A DNA stretch of 12,707 nucleotides from Paraglomus occultum (lineage: Eukaryota > Glomeromycota > Glomeromycetes > Paraglomerales > Paraglomeraceae). A program made the translations under genes and the position numbers. The stretch is from positions 1-12,707 of the forward strand of contig CAJVPJ010001063.1 of NCBI GenBank assembly GCA_910592205.1, read 5' to 3'. Shown piece by piece: positions 1 through 8,554 of this stretch. Position 1 is the stretch's first letter. Every line of letters starts with the position of its first letter. The notes under the pieces were generated by a model. The model had not been told where the DNA came from and searched no databases. It was given only the letters and a program-made list of their open reading frames with translations.

Positions 1-7
1 ATCGGAT

Positions 8-130
8 TGGAAACGGTACGGAAGCGCAGATGGAAGCGATACGGCAAGCGCGGTAGATGGAAGCGGTACGGCAAGCGCAGATAGGAAGTGGTAAATGGAA
101 GCGGTACGGGAAGCGAATGGAAGCGGAACA
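8..130. repeat. Degenerate minisatellite, about five units of a GGAAGCGGTACGG core
   Basis: The motif TGGAAGCGGTACGG and close variants begin at about 8, 31, 58, 95 and 118. The spacings are 23, 27, 37 and 23 bases, and AAGCG(C) often follows the core. Spacing and sequence are imperfect, so this is an old, decaying array. It is much more GC-rich than the AT-rich DNA beside it. It starts at the window edge, so it may continue to the left. No coding role is visible. Confidence 0.75.
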
Positions 131-1191
131 ATAGTTGGTGGTAAATTAGTAATTTAACAATAGATTAGATATGGATTAGGTAGGGCATCGGTGTGTTTGT
201 GTTTGCAAGCATGTTAATAATAAACGAGTTTTATTTACTCTGAAACGATTGCCTGAATGATTCGTTATATTATTTCAAGCATGAATCCGTATAACGGGAA
301 AGTTGGTCGTAATACTTGTTCCGCGACTGACTGAGTGGCATTGGATAATTAATTATTATTTATTTCAACGCGCGTTACACTCTTATCGAAATTCCAACTG
401 TAGAATACCCGATTTAATCCAGCGGTAGAGAATAGTATTCGTTCTCGAGAATAATTACTTATCTAGGACTCGTGTGTACGATCCGTCTTAGTTACGCCAA
501 GTCAGTACTGAAAGGCCTAATTAAAAAGTCACTAACTGTTTGCTACGTTTTAGCTATCGTTGAGTAAGCCACGCACTTTCGAAAGCGTTAATAGTCATTC
601 GCTTTTCCGTAACCGTTGACTTGACGAATGAAAAATTGTCTGTTCTCTAGTTACGGCGGACATTACGTTTTTTTTTTTATCTTTTTTAGCTTCAGTGGAT
701 TGCATATATAGCTCACTTCTAGACCAACGATCGATTTCAGTTAAGAGCAAGAATGTATTTAACCTCGAACAATCGTCCAAATATGTTCGTTTGCAAAACT
801 ACAAATGGCAAACATTGAGATCAAGACGTGTTGCTATTTGAATTATTGGAGTCACAGTCAAATTCCCTGAAACTAAGTTTTTGAAAGTGTCTTTAGACCT
901 AACTTTGTAATTAATCTATTAAGTTTTATAGTTGACAGACTTTTACATACAAGAGTTGGTTACTACTCAGTGTGGTAATTATTCAGGCAAACTTGCCAAA
1001 TTTAAAACAATTTTATGTTAGCAGTTCTGGAGTATCGGTCGGAACGATTCTTGGGCTGATGCGTAGATTGTTTATTAGTCAGTCTATTGGCTTAGTATAT
1101 TATCAACTAGCAATGCTAAAAGTCTGCTTTGCTTTGCAGAAATTCATACTAAATTAGTACATTTGTGGGCAAATTAATTCAAATAGTTTGA

Positions 1192-1212
1192 TTTTTTTTT
1201 TTTTTTTTTTTT
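1192..1212. repeat. Homopolymer tract of 21 T
   Basis: An uninterrupted run of 21 T on the plus strand. Read on the minus strand it is a poly-A, as in the tail of a SINE or LINE insertion, but I see no element body or target-site duplication beside it. A simple slippage tract is the plainer explanation, and the assembled length may be inexact. Confidence 0.8.
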
Positions 1213-1540
1213 GTAATTAATATAAGCAGAGAATACGTTAAAAATCTATAAGCACTGTGGTAAATTTGTTACAACATTAAAGATAACGTAAGCAGTTCAA
1301 ATACTTTGTGAGGATAATTGCTTATAGTTGGATAAATAATAATAGATAAACTTATGAGCATTTGCGAACATTGTTAAAGCTATCGATTTTCCAAACTTAA
1401 TTAGGAGATAGAGATTTCTTTTCGAATACGAAACGTCACTAATTTAGTTTTTGGCAAGATTGACAAGTTGGAAGTTTGTTTACTGTATCGATACGAGCAA
1501 TATTATTTATTGTAATTGATGGATATGATTGAGATAAGGA

Positions 1541-1954
1541 CTAGATAATAAATTCTCTTGCGTAATCCAAAAAAGCTTTTTTTTTGAGTACAACAATTTT
1601 CCACAACGTACGCAAAAAGACAAGGTAATGGTCAATTAATATTTTTTTTGAGGACGGAAAGACGGTTTCCATGTAGGAATGGCAGCAGTCAGTGGCTATG
1701 GACGTTGGATAGAGATTTAAAAAATGGGTTGAGAGAAGTGGTACGTGTAGGTGGAAATGATTGATGAAAAGAATCAGGTAAAATATTGTATGATGGAATG
1801 GACGATGCAGACAATATATTAAAAACATTTCATAATTTGCAAGCGAGAATAGGTCAAGTACTCGTCTTGTAATGATCGAAGTATCAGAGACAATTTTATA
1901 GAAATTAGCGTTCGGATTTTCTACCGTTTCGACTTGACTGATTGAGCGAATCAA
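1541..1954 (-). other. Unsupported 137-codon open frame
   Basis: This is the longest open frame in the left flank, starting with ATG at 1954. The product would be rich in Phe, His, Leu, Ile and Tyr because the coding strand is pyrimidine-rich. There is no recognisable domain or signal peptide, and neither flank shows the TATA or CTCACGCGC elements seen before the array genes. It is most likely a chance frame. It could also be a fragment of an unrecognised gene or repeat. A real small gene is possible but unsupported. Confidence 0.12.
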
Positions 1955-2471
1955 TTTTTATAAAGTGTGAATTTGTTTGACAATGCTGTGGGTTATGAAA
2001 TCAGAAGGTAATTATTTAATATATTTTGTAAACATAGTGACAGTAAATTAATTAAATGTTAATGATTAAATCGGCTAATTATCTTCAATAGCATTTTTTA
2101 ATTTAGTTTAATGGCTTGCCTACTTATACAATTTTTTGGTATGTTGAAAGTAAAGATACTGTACTAACAATAATGTCTATATATTATGCACATATTGCGT
2201 TTGATACCGTCCATAGTTTCATTTTACGTTTGTCAGGGATCGTATTAGATAAACGTATAATCTTTTTTCGAACAAATATTTGCTTTATTTTATTGGCAGT
2301 GGCGTTGTAAATATTGACCTTCAAGTATTATATTCTATGTGCAGGCATAATTTTTTCCTATAACATCTGTCAATCGTATAATATTATTTTCTTACTTCAC
2401 TCAGCCTTTGTTCCTCTCCTGAAAAAATTTGCATTTTTTTTGTGTTTGTGATTTATTACAACAGAAAGCGG

Positions 2472-2477
2472 TTTATT
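2472..2477 (-). terminator. Candidate polyadenylation signal of copy A (AATAAA)
   Basis: TTTATT on the plus strand reads AATAAA on the coding strand, about 100 nt after the copy A stop codon. The hexamer is common in AT-rich DNA. What supports it is its position and the similar GTTTATTT context found downstream of the other three copies. Confidence 0.4.
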
Positions 2478-2574
2478 TGTATATGACGTGTGTAACAGGT
2501 CAGCGCTAATCAAATTACAAGTAACTATATATTAATATGATTTCAAACTATATAACGTTCCATTGAATTTAATG

Positions 2575-4100
2575 TTAATTATTCTTCTTTACTGTAAAAA
2601 CTTCGTATTCCTCAAGAGTTCCGCTTGTAATGCTGCACACCATTGCGTAGCAATTACATTTCGATGTATTTGAATACCACGCTCGACCAAGAATATAAAA
2701 ATTGCTACCAAAAGCCGGCCCAGTACTGTGATAATATCTATTGTTGTGGTATCCACGCTCAGGATTTAACCTACCAATGCGTGCTTCTTTGGTCGACTTT
2801 CCGTCAGACATCTCAAAAATGAAACTTCCATCGTCAACTTCACAGATGCAAGTACAAACACCTTCCGGAACAACTGAATAAAGGCCATAGGGCCTGCTAT
2901 AAGCGGGCCATTGTGAAGGATTGTAACCGCCAAATATATTTGGATGATCCACAAGTTTTGCAATCACGATAGTTGGGCCCTGATTGGAACACATGTTACG
3001 GAATTTTATATCATCAAACCCGTCACGACTTGCCCGATAGATAAGGGTAAACTCATATGGAATCTTGGCATATGCGGTCTTTCTTGAATCAATCCATCCA
3101 GCAATATGGGCAGCGATAGAATGACCAACTAATTTCGAGTCCAATAATCTGGCTCTAGGTCGTGCCATAGTACAAACATCGTTTGGTTTTCTGGATGGTA
3201 TCGTAATAAATTGTAACATTTTCTCTCGTAATTCTTTAGAAAATAACTTTTTGTATGGCCTAATTTCGTCATAATATTCTTCGGCCGACATTGTAAAAAA
3301 TCGAACATGTTCAATAAGGCCGGCTAGCGTTTTCTTCATCAAGTTTACATCATCTGTCGACCATTCTGTCGGGGAAGGTTTTAATTCCGGATGTCGACTC
3401 TTGCCCCATCTCAAAACGTATTTCCACAATTCAACTTCTTTCATACACAAATTATCTTGTTGCAATAACAACGCGAATATATCTTTTTCCAATGTCAAAT
3501 ACCTGTTAGCGTCATCGAATATAGATGCGTAATTGTTGCATATAGCATTGATGCAAAGTAGTCTAAGCTTTTTGCATGATTCAAGTCGGAAAATCGATTC
3601 AAGCACTCGACCCGGTTGTTCTATTATGAAAGTGTCTTTTGATTCAAGAAGATAATTCCGCGCAAATTGAAGAAAATCAACTAAACCCAGTTCGTCCGTT
3701 GCAACCAGCAATTTAAGAATTTGAGGTACGTCACAATTTTTTATATTCATTTCTCCCGTATATAGATATCTACAATGTATGAATGTGACATTAAATACGC
3801 TGAGTACGGAGTAGTTGCTTAACGTATTGCAATTTACTTAATTTACCTTAAAATGATTTCAAACACATCGGCCTCGATGTTGGTTTTTTCAAAAATATAA
3901 CAATCACCCTTCTTTTTGAGCCATTTTTTTGACAGTGCGGCTTGGAAATACGTCGATTGCGCGCACAAGATTTGAGTATGTACTTTAAATTCTTTTCTAT
4001 CTTTTTGGTCACCTGCGTGTAGAATGAGGTCAAAGTTGTTACCAGTCTCGAATAGTTTCAAAAAGTTATTTGAAAATTGAGCATAACAGTTTTTAGACAT
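2575..4100 (-). CDS. Copy A: BTB-BACK-TLDc domain protein, two exons
   Basis: Gene model: exon 1 4100-3847, intron 3846-3770, exon 2 3769-2575; 482 aa. I chose the ATG at 4100 (MSKNCY) over an in-frame ATG at 4136 because it aligns with the starts of B and D and lies 46 nt after a TATA box. Layout: BTB about residues 22-120 (FDLILHAG, VHTQILCAQS, YLYTGE); BACK-like helical region about 137-265; TLDc about 296-478, with RASRDGF (330-336), GGYNPSQW (365-372), FIFEMSDG (401-408), GPAFG (435-439) and EYEVF near the end. In the family, BTB-BACK mediates dimerisation and CUL3 binding, and TLDc binds the V-ATPase in other eukaryotes, so a soluble adaptor role is an inference. There is no signal peptide or membrane segment. 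It is the most divergent of the four copies: it has a longer, Cys-containing insert at about 377-400, between GGYNPSQW and FIFEM. The gene is intact, and expression is not shown. Confidence 0.85.
3770..3846 (-). other. Intron of copy A (77 nt)
   Basis: Donor AG|GTAAAT and acceptor TTGTAG|A on the coding strand, phase 2, splitting an Arg codon (AG|A). Removing it joins the BTB frame of exon 1 to YLYTGE without a break. If it is retained, the first intronic codon is TAA straight after the Arg, so the product stops inside BTB. Confidence 0.85.
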
Positions 4101-4105
4101 GTTGG

Positions 4106-4114
4106 GCGCGTGAG
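4106..4114 (-). promoter_or_regulatory. CTCACGCGC element just upstream of the copy A start
   Basis: GCGCGTGAG on the plus strand, 5 nt upstream of the ATG. The identical 9-mer lies 4 nt before the start of B, 9 nt before the start of D, and at the decayed 5' end of C. Given the TATA distance it probably overlaps the transcription start or the short leader. Confidence 0.5.
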
Positions 4115-4145
4115 GATGATGGTGTAATCGGTTCAAAAGCCTATT

Positions 4146-4153
4146 ATTTTATA
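4146..4153 (-). promoter_or_regulatory. TATA box of copy A (TATAAAAT)
   Basis: The coding strand reads TATAAAAT 46-53 nt upstream of the ATG. B has TATAAATA and D an AT-rich TATA-like block at nearly the same distance. A start site about 30 nt downstream would leave a leader of only 10-20 nt. Confidence 0.55.
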
Positions 4154-4326
4154 ACCAGGTATTGTCGAATATGTTTACACATATATGTTCTGAAGATTAA
4201 CCTGTTTCGGAATTATCACTATTTGATCACTGAAAATGTATGAGTCAAAATGTAATTTATTGGACAACCCCGAAACATGCCCAATTTCAGAATGGGCCGT
4301 AACATATATATCCGATATGTAACGAC

Positions 4327-4351
4327 AATATTATTCGCGCCGAGTAATATT
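4327..4351. repeat. Short hairpin-forming inverted repeat upstream of copy A
   Basis: AATATTATTCG, a CGC loop, then CGAGTAATATT: an 11-bp stem with one mismatch and a 3-nt loop. It lies about 230 nt upstream of the copy A ATG. Loosely similar CCGAGT-containing stretches occur upstream of B (about 6563) and D (about 11530), but those do not keep the full stem. Confidence 0.5.
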
Positions 4352-4564
4352 TATTTACATATTCTCACGCACACGGTTGATTACGTTAAACCCATTATGT
4401 AATTTATTTATTTAGGCTTGTATGAAATAAGTCTACAAGACCATCACATTTGCTATATTTAAGAAAAATATACGCCTGCTTTATGTTTAGTTGGCACATG
4501 ACGATTGTCTTCTGACCAACAGTGGTTTTTCATAAACGATATCCAGATGTTTGGTTGTGGCTAA

Positions 4565-4665
4565 AACAATGCAAGATGATACAATTGTCCGTCATTTTTG
4601 TTCATTACATAATCAAGAACTGCATATTTCCAGCTATTTCATAACATTATGGCAACTTATTCATG
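4565..4665 (+). repeat. Block of about 100 bp, inverted relative to its counterpart in the C-D spacer
   Basis: The reverse complement of this stretch aligns with about 9350-9436, including GTTCATTACATAATCAAGAA here against a near-exact reverse complement at about 9387-9406. The sequence just before it, GATGTTTGGTTGTGGCT, matches 9330-9346 in direct orientation. One of the two spacers has therefore undergone a local inversion. The edges are approximate. Confidence 0.7.
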
Positions 4666-4761
4666 GTAAGGCTCTATTTTACAATAGTTACAGGTCAACG
4701 TCAATTATATCTTTTGCTTGTGCAAACTATGGTAATTCAGTATTCTACCCTGTCTTCTCAG

Positions 4762-4767
4762 TTTATT
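4762..4767 (-). terminator. Candidate polyadenylation signal of copy B (AATAAA)
   Basis: It sits in GTTTATTTACG, a block also found 3' of copies C (7024-7034) and D (9521-9531). On the coding strand it reads CGTAAATAAAC, about 170 nt after the B stop. Its conservation across three spacers that have otherwise diverged suggests function. Confidence 0.45.
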
Positions 4768-4934
4768 TACGCTTTCATAAAAATCAATCTTAATCAGAAA
4801 CCACTTTCATAGAATTTCTGTTAATCTTACATGTCTGCTTCTCCCAGAGACATTTGCCTTTTGCCCAATGCCCATAACTTATTGTGCAGGTTAAATAAAC
4901 GAAAAGAGACTAACCAATTTATCAATTTAAACTA

Positions 4935-6431
4935 TTACACCTTTTTTATCGTAAAAACCTCGTATTCCTCAAGAGTTCCATTTGAAATATTGTATCCAAT
5001 TGGATAATAAAAAGGATAATTAGACGCTGAAGGATCTGAACTCCACGCACGTCCACGAATGCAAAAACCACTACCGAAACAGGGACCGTAACTGTGGCTA
5101 TACCGCATATCGTGGTATCCATATCTATTTCCATTATAAGTGAGCCTACCTATGCGTGCTCCTGCGGTCGACTTTCCGTCAGACATCTCAAAAATAAAAC
5201 TTTTATCTATAGTGCTGTAGGTTTGAGAGCCAACTGAACTATAAACAGGCCAATGTGAAGGATTATAGCCGCCAAATATATTCGGACGATTCGTAAGTTT
5301 TGCAATGACAACAGTTGGACCCTTGTTGGAACACATGCTACGGAATTTTTCATCATCAAATCCATCACGGCTTGCCCGGTAGATAAGTGTAAACTCATAC
5401 GGGATCTCTTCATAGGCGGTATTCATTGAATCGATCCATCCAGCTACCAGAGCCATAATAGAATATCCGACCAATCTCGAATTTATCGGTCTGCCTCTAG
5501 CTTTTGCCTTAATATCGCTTGGCTTCCTGGATGGTAGCATGATGAATTGTAACATTTCTTCTCTCAACTTTTTAGAGAATAGTTTTCTGTATGGTCTGAC
5601 TTCGTCATAATATTCGCCTGCGGACATTGCAAAAAATCGAATGTGTTCCATAAGACCGGTCAGTGTTTTCTTCATTCGATTCACATCATCTATCGACCAT
5701 TCTGTTGGAGAAGGCTTCAATTCTGGATGTCTGCTTGTGCCCCATTTCAAAACGCGTTTCCACAATTCAACTTCTTTTATATGTAGTTTATCCTGTTGCA
5801 AGATCTGAGCGAATATGTCTTTGTCCAATGTCGTATAATCATCAGAATCGAATAGATATGTACAGTTCTTGCAAATTTCGTCAAGGCAAAAGAGTTTAAG
5901 CGTTTTGCACGATTCAAGTCGAAAAATTAATTCAAGCACTTGGACTGGCTGTTCAACTATGAATGATTTTCTTGATTTAATAAGGTAGCCTTGCGCAAAT
6001 TGAAGTAGATCACCCAGATCCAACTCGTCTGTTGCAACCAACAATTTGAGAATCTGAGATCCATCACACTTTTCTATATTCACTTCACCCGTGTACAGGA
6101 ATCTATAACGCCATACATATGTCATGGAATATGTCGAGCATGTAATAAGTTGTTATGTTCAAGGCATTACACATTACCTTAGAATAATTTCAAATACATC
6201 GGCTTCGATGTTGGCTTTTTCAAAAACATAACAATCACCCTTTTTTTTGAGCCATTTTTTTGATAACGCAGCTTGGAAGTAAGCTGATTGAGCACACAGT
6301 ATTTGAGTGTGTACTTTGAATTCTTTTCCATCTGGTTTGTTCCCTGCACGTAGAACGAGGTCAAAGTTTTCGCCACTTTCGAATAGCTCCGAAAATTTCT
6401 TTGAATGTTGAGTATAAAAATTTGTGCACAT
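4935..6431 (-). CDS. Copy B: BTB-BACK-TLDc domain protein, two exons
   Basis: Gene model: exon 1 6431-6178, intron 6177-6103, exon 2 6102-4935; 473 aa. The start MCTNFYTQ aligns with MSANFYTL of D, and a TATA box lies 39-46 nt upstream. BTB about residues 22-120 (FDLVLRAG, VHTQILCAQS, FLYTGEVNI); BACK-like region about 135-265 (LELIFRLESCK, IKEVELWKRVLKWG); TLDc about 292-469, with RASRDGF (327-333), GGYNPSHW (362-369), FIFEMSDG (387-394) and GPCFG (424-428). TLDc has no catalytic residues. The expected role is protein binding, perhaps substrate recruitment to a CUL3 ligase or V-ATPase contact. Residues of about 204-355 match copy D exactly, at DNA level too (5292-5749), while the flanking parts differ. 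An in-frame ATG inside the intron (6125) could start a short product lacking most of BTB, but it is probably fortuitous. Confidence 0.87.
6103..6177 (-). other. Intron of copy B (75 nt)
   Basis: Donor AG|GTAATG and acceptor GTTATAG|A, phase 2, in the same Arg codon as in A and D. As in the other copies, the unspliced message meets TAA immediately after that Arg. The join restores EIILRFLYTGEV. Confidence 0.87.
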
Positions 6432-6435
6432 GGTT

Positions 6436-6444
6436 GCGCGTGAG
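6436..6444 (-). promoter_or_regulatory. CTCACGCGC element upstream of copy B
   Basis: The same 9-mer as at copies A and D, 4 nt before the ATG. It lies about 25-34 nt downstream of the TATA box, where transcription would be expected to begin. Confidence 0.5.
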
Positions 6445-6469
6445 AGTTGTGATCGGGGCTCTCAAAGTC

Positions 6470-6477
6470 TATTTATA
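6470..6477 (-). promoter_or_regulatory. TATA box of copy B (TATAAATA)
   Basis: A textbook TATAAATA on the coding strand, 39-46 nt upstream of the ATG. It is the best of the three TATA candidates in the array. Confidence 0.6.
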
Positions 6478-6705
6478 ATCGACATGTTGCACATCCCATA
6501 CCGTAACAATGAAACAAAGTTCCCTTTTTCCCGAAATTTCACCCGCCTGTCAGATTATATTTCCCGAGTTGGTAATATCCCGATTTATTTATTATGACCA
6601 ATTGTATCGATATACTTTCTCACGCACACGGTTGATTACGGTAAAAAACCATGTATAACTTGCTATTATGGTTTATGTATTTATTTAGTTATTATCATTG
6701 TGAGA

Positions 6706-6842
6706 GCTGATGCCGAAACTAACCAATGGTTCCTTTTTGATAACTGCTGTATAGCGAAGAGAGAGAATATAATTTTAGGGTAGAATTTGATCAACCAATG
6801 AAAAGTCATGGTTTCAGTATCAGTCGAAATTTCAGCATCAGC
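6706..6842. repeat. Inverted-repeat pair, possible small MITE or hairpin
   Basis: GCTGATGCCGAAA (6706-6718) pairs with TTTCAGCATCAGC (6830-6842), 12 of 13 bases, enclosing about 110 bp. A near-copy of the right arm, TTTCAGTATCAG, sits just inside at about 6812-6823. I see no clear target-site duplication and no second copy in the window, so the mobile-element reading is weak. Confidence 0.35.
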
Positions 6843-7024
6843 CACGACATGTCTCTACCATCCTATTTTAGGAAATATGCATCTGATACATGACTGACCT
6901 TAATTGGTTGATAATCATGTGGGTGCCGCCATTTACATCTATGAGAGAGTTCGCACGTGCATAATACAATAATATTTAGTGTGGATTATGATGTGGATTG
7001 TTGTATTCTACTTTATGCTCTCAG

Positions 7025-7030
7025 TTTATT
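7025..7030 (-). terminator. Relict polyadenylation signal of copy C (AATAAA)
   Basis: It lies in the GTTTATTTACG block shared with the 3' flanks of B and D, about 127 nt after the relict stop codon of the pseudogene. Confidence 0.35.
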
Positions 7031-7156
7031 TACGTTTCCAACCGAATAAATCAGTATTACAATAATTGGAATAGTTACAACCGTCAAAAAATAGATTAGC
7101 GTGATAATAATTAACTGCCAATCTCATAAATTTAAAGAAACATGTAAATTAGTAAT

Positions 7157-8500
7157 TTATTTAACCGTAAAAACTTCAGAGTTTCATTCGTAATCTGTAG
7201 TTAATTGAATAATATAGATTACGATTACTCGCTGAACGATCTGAAACTCCATGCGCGTCCACGAATACGAAAACCATTACTGAAACATGGACTATTTCCG
7301 TGGCAATATCGCTTATTGCAGTTGTCCATTATTGAGCGCGTGCTCCTGCAGTCGACTTTCCATCAGGTTCAGGCATCTCAAAATAAAAGTATGATCTACA
7401 CTGCTGTCATACTGAGGATTATTATCAGACCACGAAGAAGGATTATAGTTACCAAATATATTTGGATGATCTTGAATGGACCCTTGTTGGAACACATGCT
7501 ACGGAAATTTTTATCATCAAATCCATCACGGCTTGCCTGGTAGATAAGTGTAAATTCATACGAAATCTCGTCATATGCGGTATTCTTTGAATCAATCCAA
7601 TGTTCAACCAATCTCGAATTTATCGGTCTGCCTCTAGATGTTGCCATAACATCGTTTGATTTCCTGGATAGTAGCATGATAAATTGTAACATTCTTCTTA
7701 GAGAATAGCTTTCGGAATGGCCCGATATTGTTATAATATTCGTCTGCTGACATTGCAAAGAATCGAACGTGTTCAATAAGACCGGTCAGTCTTCATTCGA
7801 TTCACATTATTCTGCTAAAAGAAGGCTTCGCTTCCGGATGTCTACTTGCGTCCCCACTTCAAAACACATTTCCACAATTCAACTTCTTTCATATATAATT
7901 TATCCTGCTGCAAGATCTGAGCGGATATGCCTTTGTCCAATATCACATAATTATCAGATTCGAACAGACATGTATAGTTCTTGCAAACCTTGTCAACGCA
8001 GAGAGCCTAGGTGTCTTTGCACAATTTAAGTCAGAAAACTGATTCAAGCACTTGGACTGCTGTTCAACTATGAATGATTCTCTTGATTGAATAAGATAAC
8101 TTTGCGTAAATTGAAGTAGATTCACCCAGATCCAACTCGTCTGTTGCAACCAACAATTTGAGAATCTGAGATCCGTCACACTTTTTCATATTCACTTCAT
8201 CCATATACGGGTATCTATAATATCATACATATGTCACGGAATATGTTCCAAGACATCGCACATTACCTTAGAATGATTTCAAATACGTCGGCTTCGATGG
8301 TGACTTGTTCATAAACATAATAATCACTTTTTTTTCGAGCCAGTTTTTGATAGTGCTTGGAAATAACGCACAGGATTTGGGTGTGTACTGTTGACTTCTT
8401 TTCCGTTTGTTTGCCACCTGCATGCAGAACAAAGGTCAAAGTTTTTGCCACTTTCGAATAGCTCCGAAAAAATTTTTTGAATGGTGAGTATAAAGATTTG
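7157..8500 (-). pseudogene. Copy C: decayed BTB-BACK-TLDc paralogue
   Basis: It aligns with B and D from exon 1 to the stop (TAA 7159-7157) but is broken in many places. The start codon is gone: about 17 bases including the ATG are missing near 8500 relative to D. There is a one-base gain at about 8428-8436 and deletions at about 8335-8375 in exon 1. In exon 2 there is an extra T near 8130 and a lost G near 8061. Further deletions lie at about 7788-7815, 7690-7700, 7600, 7468-7480 and 7180-7200. The relict splice sites remain (GT at 8266-8265; TAG before 8214), with an intron of only 52 nt. Fragments such as SRDGFDDKNFRSMC and HPNIFGNYNPSSW are still readable in different frames. Residues such as CDGSQI and RGRPINSRLV place it nearer B and D than A. 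No functional full-length protein is possible. Confidence 0.9.
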
Positions 8501-8554
8501 CGCGTGAGAATATGATCGGGTCCAACAGTGCTTTAATTTATTGTTATGTGCAAT

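Larger units (their letters stand above)
131..2574. other. Gene-free AT-rich left flank
   Basis: About 2.4 kb with no gene I can support. The few short open frames (61-137 codons) start at non-ATG codons or have biased, low-complexity composition, and none resembles a known domain. I see no tRNA or rRNA and no recognisable transposase or reverse-transcriptase motif. Poly-T runs lie at about 669-678 and 1192-1212. I find no clear copy of the array spacer here, so the region just left of copy A seems to be the left edge of the duplicated block. Confidence 0.6.
4154..4934. other. Spacer between copies A and B
   Basis: No gene is visible. An 80-codon plus-strand open frame at 4551-4793 lies in DNA that is duplicated and partly inverted at 9330-9530, with no conserved frame, so I do not call it. 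The spacer holds the A promoter flank, including CTCACGCACACGGTTGATTACG at about 4364, which is nearly repeated upstream of B at about 6619. From about 4439 to 4934 it is homologous to the C-D spacer (about 9151-9766). Its right end is the 3' flank of B. Confidence 0.65.
6478..7156. other. Spacer between copy B and pseudogene C
   Basis: No gene is visible. The left part shares CTCACGCACACGGTTGATTACG (about 6619) with the copy A upstream region. The right end, from about 7000, resembles the 3' flanks of B and D. The middle holds an inverted repeat at 6706-6842. This spacer is shorter than the C-D spacer and lacks the block that is inverted between the A-B and C-D spacers. Confidence 0.6.

Noticed and set aside
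972-1157. 61-codon plus-strand frame in the left flank
   Set aside because: It starts with GTG, has no domain and no promoter-like context, and is of chance length in AT-rich DNA.
2116-2310. 64-codon hydrophobic plus-strand frame
   Set aside because: It starts at TTG, its hydrophobicity follows from T-rich DNA, and there is no supporting context.
4101-4136. Upstream in-frame ATG of copy A adding 12 residues
   Set aside because: The extension (HHHPHAP) has no counterpart in B or D, and this ATG would lie only about 10 nt from the TATA box.
4551-4793. 80-codon plus-strand open frame in the A-B spacer
   Set aside because: It begins at a TTG codon and spans DNA that is partly inverted in the paralogous spacer, so no frame is conserved. 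It has no domain.
5207-5413. Open frames overlapping exon 2 in other frames (also near 4946, 9790, 10021, 5663, 7205, 7769, 9911)
   Set aside because: They are shadows of the coding strand: they recur in B and D only because the DNA is duplicated, and they have no domain of their own.
6103-6125. Start of a separate exon-2-only gene at the in-frame ATG at 6125 (and similarly 10987)
   Set aside because: These ATGs lie in the intron next to the acceptor. Joining exon 1 restores a complete BTB domain, and the paired structure repeats in all copies.
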